Assembly (NCBI RefSeq): GCF_009650215.1
Contig: NZ_CP045851.1
Location: 2,135,001 to 2,199,000 of the forward strand
Source of the DNA: Actinomarinicola tropica
GTDB taxonomy: Bacteria > Actinomycetota > Acidimicrobiia > Acidimicrobiales > SKKL01
Length of the DNA stretch: 64,000 nt
Direction: 5' to 3'
The notes beneath the pieces are model-generated. The model did not search any database. It worked only from the letters and a program-made list of their open reading frames with translations, and had not been told where the DNA came from. The position numbers were made by a program, and so were the translations under genes. Below are positions 60,520 to 64,000 of the stretch, one piece after another. The number at the start of each line of letters is the position of its first letter. Position 1 is the first letter of the stretch.

Positions 60520-61965
60520 TCATGCGGGTGGTGTGGTGGGTGTGCCGTCGGGGCGGTGGATGGTCCAGGTGCCGTCGGGTGCGCGGGTGGGGTGCCAGCC
60601 GTGGTTCTTGAGCCGGTTGTGGGTGTCGCAGAGCACGGCGGCGTTGGCTTGGTCGGTGGGTCCGCCGCGGCTCGCGTCGAGGGTGTGGTCGATCTGCAGG
60701 CCGTGTCGGCGGTGGCAGCCGTTCCAGATGCAGCGCAGTCCGTCGGGGTGGGCGAGGGTGTTGGTGAGCTCGGCCGCCTCGCGGGCCGAGCCGGTGAAGA
60801 ACCGGCGGCGGCGTCCGAGGTCGATCACGTTGGAGTCCGCGTCGATGATCACGCGGCGGACCTGGCCGGCCAGGGCGGCGGCGACCACATCGGACGGGGC
60901 GAGGGGCACCCCCGACAGGGTGCGGCAGATGCGCTGCCCGGTCGGGTCGGCAACCGTGTGGGTGCCGGTGAGGGCGGTCTCGAGGGTGTGGAGGTCGACG
61001 ACGATGTTGACGAGCGGCACGGCCCGGCCGACGGTGGAGGCCGCCCGGGCGAAGATCGCGGCGAGGGCGTCGGCGCCGCGCTGTGCGGCGGTGCGGGGCA
61101 GGTCGGCGTCGGTGGCGGCGTCGCCGAGCCGGGCTCGGGCGTCGGCCCAGTCGGCGAGGAGCTCGGCGCGGGCGAACCACTCGAAGGTCTCCGCGATGGC
61201 GGCGCCCTGGAGGTTGCCGAACCCGCCGGTGAGGGTGAACCCGCCGTCGTAGTTCTCGACCACCGATCCGTTCCGTCGTGCGTGGGAGGTCTCGGCGTCG
61301 TGTTCGGTGCCGTCGACATCGACGAGACGTTCCCACTCCCGCAACCACCGACAGAACCCGTCGTGGGAGTGGTCCCGTGCCATCTCCACGATCACGTCCT
61401 CGATCACCGGCAACAGGTCCACGACTCGAGGGTTGCGCGCCACCCGCCCCACGGCCCGCACATGGCCGGTCGGGACCTCCCCCGCCTGATGCGCCGCGGC
61501 CAGCGCCGGCAGGTCCCGCAGCACACGGGCGCAGTGCACCCGCGCCCGCGCCTCGCCGTGCGGCAACCGGCCCAGGTGCCGGACCGCCACCGCAGCGGAG
61601 GCCAACCCGTCCACTGCGTACGCCTGCGAGCGGTCCAGATGCCCCGCCAGGCGGTCGGTCACGGCGTCGAGGCGGCGACGCAGGACCTCCACGTCGCGCA
61701 CCAGACCCATCTCCGACCGCGCATCCAACGCATCCAGATCCACCGCCCCGAGCAGATCCACCGCCCGCGCCAACGCCGACAGCGCCACACCCGGACCCAC
61801 CGGACCCACATCCGCTTCCCCGACATCGAGCAGCACCACCGGCGCCACCTCCCACTCGCCATCGCCGCACACAAGCCGGCACCGAAGCCGACGAACACGG
61901 CAGTCCGGACCCGGGGAAGAACGACCCGACCACCTGCACACCACCCTACGCAGGGGGTGTGACAC
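60520..61965 (-). CDS. DUF222 and HNH endonuclease domain protein (13E12-like)
   Basis: 481 residues. Residues about 60-360 are the helical DUF222 domain; the C-terminal HNH nuclease motif is CIWNGCHRRHGLQIDHTLD, followed by NAAVLCDTHNRLK (about 425-460). Such genes occur in many copies in actinobacteria, often linked to mobile DNA; function is unsettled. The start is uncertain: the first 50 residues are Arg/Cys-rich and a later GTG may be used. It lies next to an IS110 remnant. Confidence 0.85.
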   Translation of the reverse strand: MSHPLRRVVCRWSGRSSPGPDCRVRRLRCRLVCGDGEWEVAPVVLLDVGEADVGPVGPGVALSALARAVDLLGAVDLDALDARSEMGLVRDVEVLRRRLDAVTDRLAGHLDRSQAYAVDGLASAAVAVRHLGRLPHGEARARVHCARVLRDLPALAAAHQAGEVPTGHVRAVGRVARNPRVVDLLPVIEDVIVEMARDHSHDGFCRWLREWERLVDVDGTEHDAETSHARRNGSVVENYDGGFTLTGGFGNLQGAAIAETFEWFARAELLADWADARARLGDAATDADLPRTAAQRGADALAAIFARAASTVGRAVPLVNIVVDLHTLETALTGTHTVADPTGQRICRTLSGVPLAPSDVVAAALAGQVRRVIIDADSNVIDLGRRRRFFTGSAREAAELTNTLAHPDGLRCIWNGCHRRHGLQIDHTLDASRGGPTDQANAAVLCDTHNRLKNHGWHPTRAPDGTWTIHRPDGTPTTPPA

Positions 61966-62164
61966 TCATGATGGGGAGGCCCTCGGGCTGGGGTGGGCCT
62001 GACCCTTGGTGTGACTGGCTGTGTGCCTTGTCGCTGATCTGTCGGCCCGGTCCTCGCCTGGGGGCGCGCAAGGAGCCTTGCCAGACCACCCTGAGTGTCC
62101 TGTCCGACCGTCCCGGCCGGTGGTGCCCAGCCCCATCGACGAGACGAGGAAGGCAGCCACCAGC

Positions 62165-62845
62165 ATGACCCAACCCGAACCCGGCATCTACGGCGGTGTC
62201 GACACCCACCGCGATGTGCACGTCGCAGCGGTGGTCGACCAGACCGGCCGGATCCACGACGTCGAGTCGTTCCCCGCCACCCCGGCGGGCTACCGCCAGC
62301 TGCTCGGATGGATGCGAGGCCATGGCGAGGTCGTCCGGGTCGGAGTTGAAGGCACCGGCAGCTACGGCGCCGGCCTGGCCCGCCACCTGGTCAGCAACGG
62401 GGTCGACGTGGCGGAGGTCAATCACCCCAACCGCCAGACCCGCCGTCAGCGAGGCAAGAACGACACCGTTGACGCCGAAGCCGCCGCCCGAGCTGCGCTC
62501 AACGGTGAAGCTACCGCTGTTCCCAAAGCCGCAGATGGAATCGTCGAGTCGATCCGCGCTCTGCGGGTGGTGTTCTGCTCGACCCGCAACGCTCGCACAC
62601 GGATCGCCAACCAACTCCGAGACCTCGTCGTGACCGCTCCTGATGCGCTCCGCCAGGACCTCGAGCCGCTCGACACACCCGAGCGTGTCGAACGTGCTGC
62701 CCGGTTCCGGCCCGCCAACCCCGTCCACCCGGTCGAAGCCATCAAGCTCGCCATGCGAACCCTCGCCCGCCAACACCAAGCCCTCACCGGCGATCTCGAC
62801 AACCTGCGCCGCCAGTGGAGTTGCCCCGCTTCGGTGGACACCTGA
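62165..62845 (+). pseudogene. IS110-family transposase, N-terminal part (broken)
   Basis: The first about 215 residues are the DEDD catalytic half of an IS110 transposase: GGVDTHRDVHVAAV (first Asp), VGVEGTGSYGAGL (Glu), GKNDTVDAEAAARAA (two Asp). After DNLRRQ the match ends and the frame runs into foreign sequence, stopping at 62845. The central part with the catalytic Ser of the second domain is lost, so the transposase is dead. Confidence 0.85.
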
Positions 62846-62926
62846 TTCTGGGGGAGACCCTGGAGGAAGGAGGCCCGTGTGGGTCGTCCAGCGAAGTACC
62901 CCGCCGAGTTCCGTCGTGAGGCAACC
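62816..62926 (+). mobile_element. IS3-type left-end fragment inside the IS110 gene
   Basis: After a stretch resembling an IS terminal repeat (near CCCCGCTTCGGTGGACACC) and GGAGGAAGGAGG, a GTG at 62880 begins VGRPAKYPAEFRREA, the usual start of an IS3-family OrfA. It breaks off after about 15 codons, straight into the C-terminal part of the IS110 gene. It is therefore a relic left after insertion and deletion. Confidence 0.65.
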
Positions 62927-63279
62927 GCCAAGCGAACCACGCTCTCTGGCGCATCGCCATGGTCCGACTCACCTGCGACCCCGCCACCCGCGCCTACGCC
63001 CAACGACGACGCGCCGAAGGCAAGACCACCCGCGAGATCATCCGTTGCCTGAAGCGCTACATCGCTCGCGAGGTCTACCGGCACCTCACCAACCCCCAGC
63101 CCATCGCCGACCGAACAGAGCTCCGAGCCGCCCGCACAGCCGCTGGACTCAGCCTCCGTCAAGCCGCCGACGCCCTCAGCACCATCCCCAGCCGCCTCAG
63201 CGAGATCGAACGAGACATCCGCCGCAACGGTGACCTCGAAGCCCGCTACCGAACCTGGCTCGGCCTCACAGCCGCTTGA
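62927..63279 (+). pseudogene. IS110-family transposase, C-terminal part with HTH tail (broken)
   Basis: From about 62929 the frame reads QANHALWRIAMVRLTCDP, the usual last block of IS110, then KTTREIIRCLKRYIAREVY. A C-terminal helix-turn-helix-like tail follows: LRAARTAAGLSLRQAADAL and PSRLSEIERDIRRN. The ATG at 62959 leaves a 106-residue open frame that could still be translated into a small DNA-binding-like protein. About 90 codons of IS110 are missing before this point. Confidence 0.8.
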
Positions 63280-63313
63280 CCACCCATAGGAGCATCAGCG
63301 AACGTCCCGCTCG

Positions 63314-63865
63314 TCAGGTGGTGAGGTCCAGCCGCCAGACGACCTCGATGCCGATCTCGCCGGGGGCGCTCACCTCGTCGGGGTGCTCCTCGATCCGGCT
63401 GAAGCCCGCCTTCTCGGCCACCCGGCCACTGGCGAGGTTGGCCGCGTCGTGGTGGATCTCGAGGCGGTCGACCCCGTCGACCGTGGACACGGCGCCGACC
63501 ACGGCACCCACCGCCGCCGAGGCGACACCCCGACCCGTGCGGTCGCTCCGCACCCAGTAGCCGACCTCCAGGCCGCCCGGACCGATCCGTCGGTGTGCCC
63601 CGCAGGCACCGAGCAGCTCCCCGCCTGCTGCATCGACGATCGCGAAGCTGAAGTCGCTCCCGGCGTCCCAGGCCGTCATCCACGTCTCGACCAGCCCGCA
63701 GCGCTCGGCGAAGGTCAGCGGCTCGCCGGCCACCCACGGCATCCACGGGCGGAGGTGCTCGAGGTTCGCCAGCACGAGCACGTGGAGGGCCGAGGCGTCC
63801 TCCGGGCGCCACCGGCGCACCTCGACGCCGACGACGGCGATCGGTTCGGCGGGCTGGGCGGCCAT
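63314..63865 (-). CDS. RimJ/RimL-type GNAT acetyltransferase
   Basis: 183 residues. VRRWRPEDASAL at the start, LEHLRPWMPWV (about 35), GLEVGYWVRSDRTGRGVASAAVGAVV (acetyl-CoA loop, about 97-120) and NLASGRVAEKAGF (about 143) define this type. It probably acetylates a protein N-terminus or small molecule. Start ATG at 63865; no clear -10 box at leaderless distance. Confidence 0.88.
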   Translation of the reverse strand: MAAQPAEPIAVVGVEVRRWRPEDASALHVLVLANLEHLRPWMPWVAGEPLTFAERCGLVETWMTAWDAGSDFSFAIVDAAGGELLGACGAHRRIGPGGLEVGYWVRSDRTGRGVASAAVGAVVGAVSTVDGVDRLEIHHDAANLASGRVAEKAGFSRIEEHPDEVSAPGEIGIEVVWRLDLTT

Positions 63866-63916
63866 GCCCCAGCCTGCCCGCGAGCGCGGCGCACGGCGAG
63901 CCGGTTGTGCGCTGAG

Positions 63917-64000
63917 TCAGCCGAGGGTGCCGAGGACCGCCTCGAGATCGGCGGGCAACGGCGAGGTGGCCTCGACCGGCTCGCCGGTCACCGGGTGGGC
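63917..64000 (-). CDS. C-terminal tail of a probable RluA-family pseudouridine synthase (cut by window edge)
   Basis: The last 27 codons, reading AHPVTGEPVEATSPLP then a short helix ending TLG. HPxTGEPxxxxxPLPxDL is the usual end of RluA/RluD-type 23S rRNA or tRNA pseudouridine synthases. Only this tail is visible, so the call is tentative. It would be upstream of the GNAT gene on the same strand, 51 bases apart. Confidence 0.55.
   Translation of the reverse strand, partial: AHPVTGEPVEATSPLPADLEAVLGTLG

Noticed and set aside
61946-62779. A 277-codon open frame on the minus strand opposite the IS110 gene
   Set aside because: Shadow of the transposase; the plus-strand frame carries the DEDD motifs.
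1-64000. CRISPR arrays, phage attachment sites and integrases
   Set aside because: No evenly spaced direct repeats, no integrase and no tRNA-end duplication at the tRNA-Leu were seen.

Overview
The window is 64 kb of very GC-rich, gene-dense DNA from an actinobacterium. The signature genes are a bacterial proteasome activator (Bpa family), a mycothiol synthase, menaquinone biosynthesis, a free-standing actinobacterial GroES-like protein, a DUF222/HNH protein and many leaderless genes. A separate trpF sits beside hisA, which is unlike Streptomyces or Mycobacterium. Together these suggest a deep lineage such as class Acidimicrobiia. That placement is an inference; no rRNA gene is present.

Layout. 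1-5.7 kb, minus strand: a Tad/Flp pilus assembly operon (cpaB, cpaE, cpaF, a vWA-TadB fusion, tadC cut by the window edge). 6-12.3 kb: rpsA, a methyltransferase, polA, an ANTAR response regulator and a tRNA-Leu. 12.4-16.7 kb, plus strand: a type II fatty-acid operon fabD-fabH-fabG-acpP-fabF, in which FabD carries an unusual C-terminal lipoyl-like barrel. 16.8-18.8 kb, minus: bcp-fabZ-ECF sigma-ogt. 18.8-20.5 kb: NUDIX hydrolase, HU, truncated globin and a small Cys/His-rich protein. 20.5-33.9 kb, minus: a mixed tryptophan and histidine block (trpA, B, F, C, E; hisI, F, A, H, B, C, D) interrupted by dnaJ, a GT87 glycosyltransferase, ygfZ and a GroES-like gene. trpD, trpG, hisG and hisE are not here.

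34-41 kb: a structured intergenic region, mycothiol synthase, a VIT-family transporter, rlmN, a sugar nucleotidyltransferase, an acyl-CoA synthetase and an acyl-CoA dehydrogenase. 41.3-48.3 kb: a menaquinone cluster (menG, menF, menD, menH, menA, menE) arranged as divergent pairs, with a sigma region-2-like membrane protein inserted. 48.3-54.7 kb: a zinc-ribbon membrane protein, an SDR, a DUF255 thioredoxin-fold protein, a nitroreductase, an unknown protein and a GNAT. 54.7-60.5 kb: dnaE, bpa, a phosphodiesterase and an Rrf2 regulator. 60.5-63.3 kb: a DUF222/HNH gene and a broken IS110 element patched with an IS3-type fragment. 63.3-64 kb: a GNAT and the tail of a probable RluA-type pseudouridine synthase.

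Regulatory style. About two dozen genes have a TANNNT hexamer placed so that transcription would start at or next to the start codon, which implies leaderless mRNAs. Two divergent men gene pairs have two such hexamers interlocked through a shared TA. The most provocative observation is that the stand-alone GroES-like protein ends in GLYL. This resembles the GTYL tail of the Bpa proteasome activator in the same window and the GQYL tails of known mycobacterial proteasome activators.
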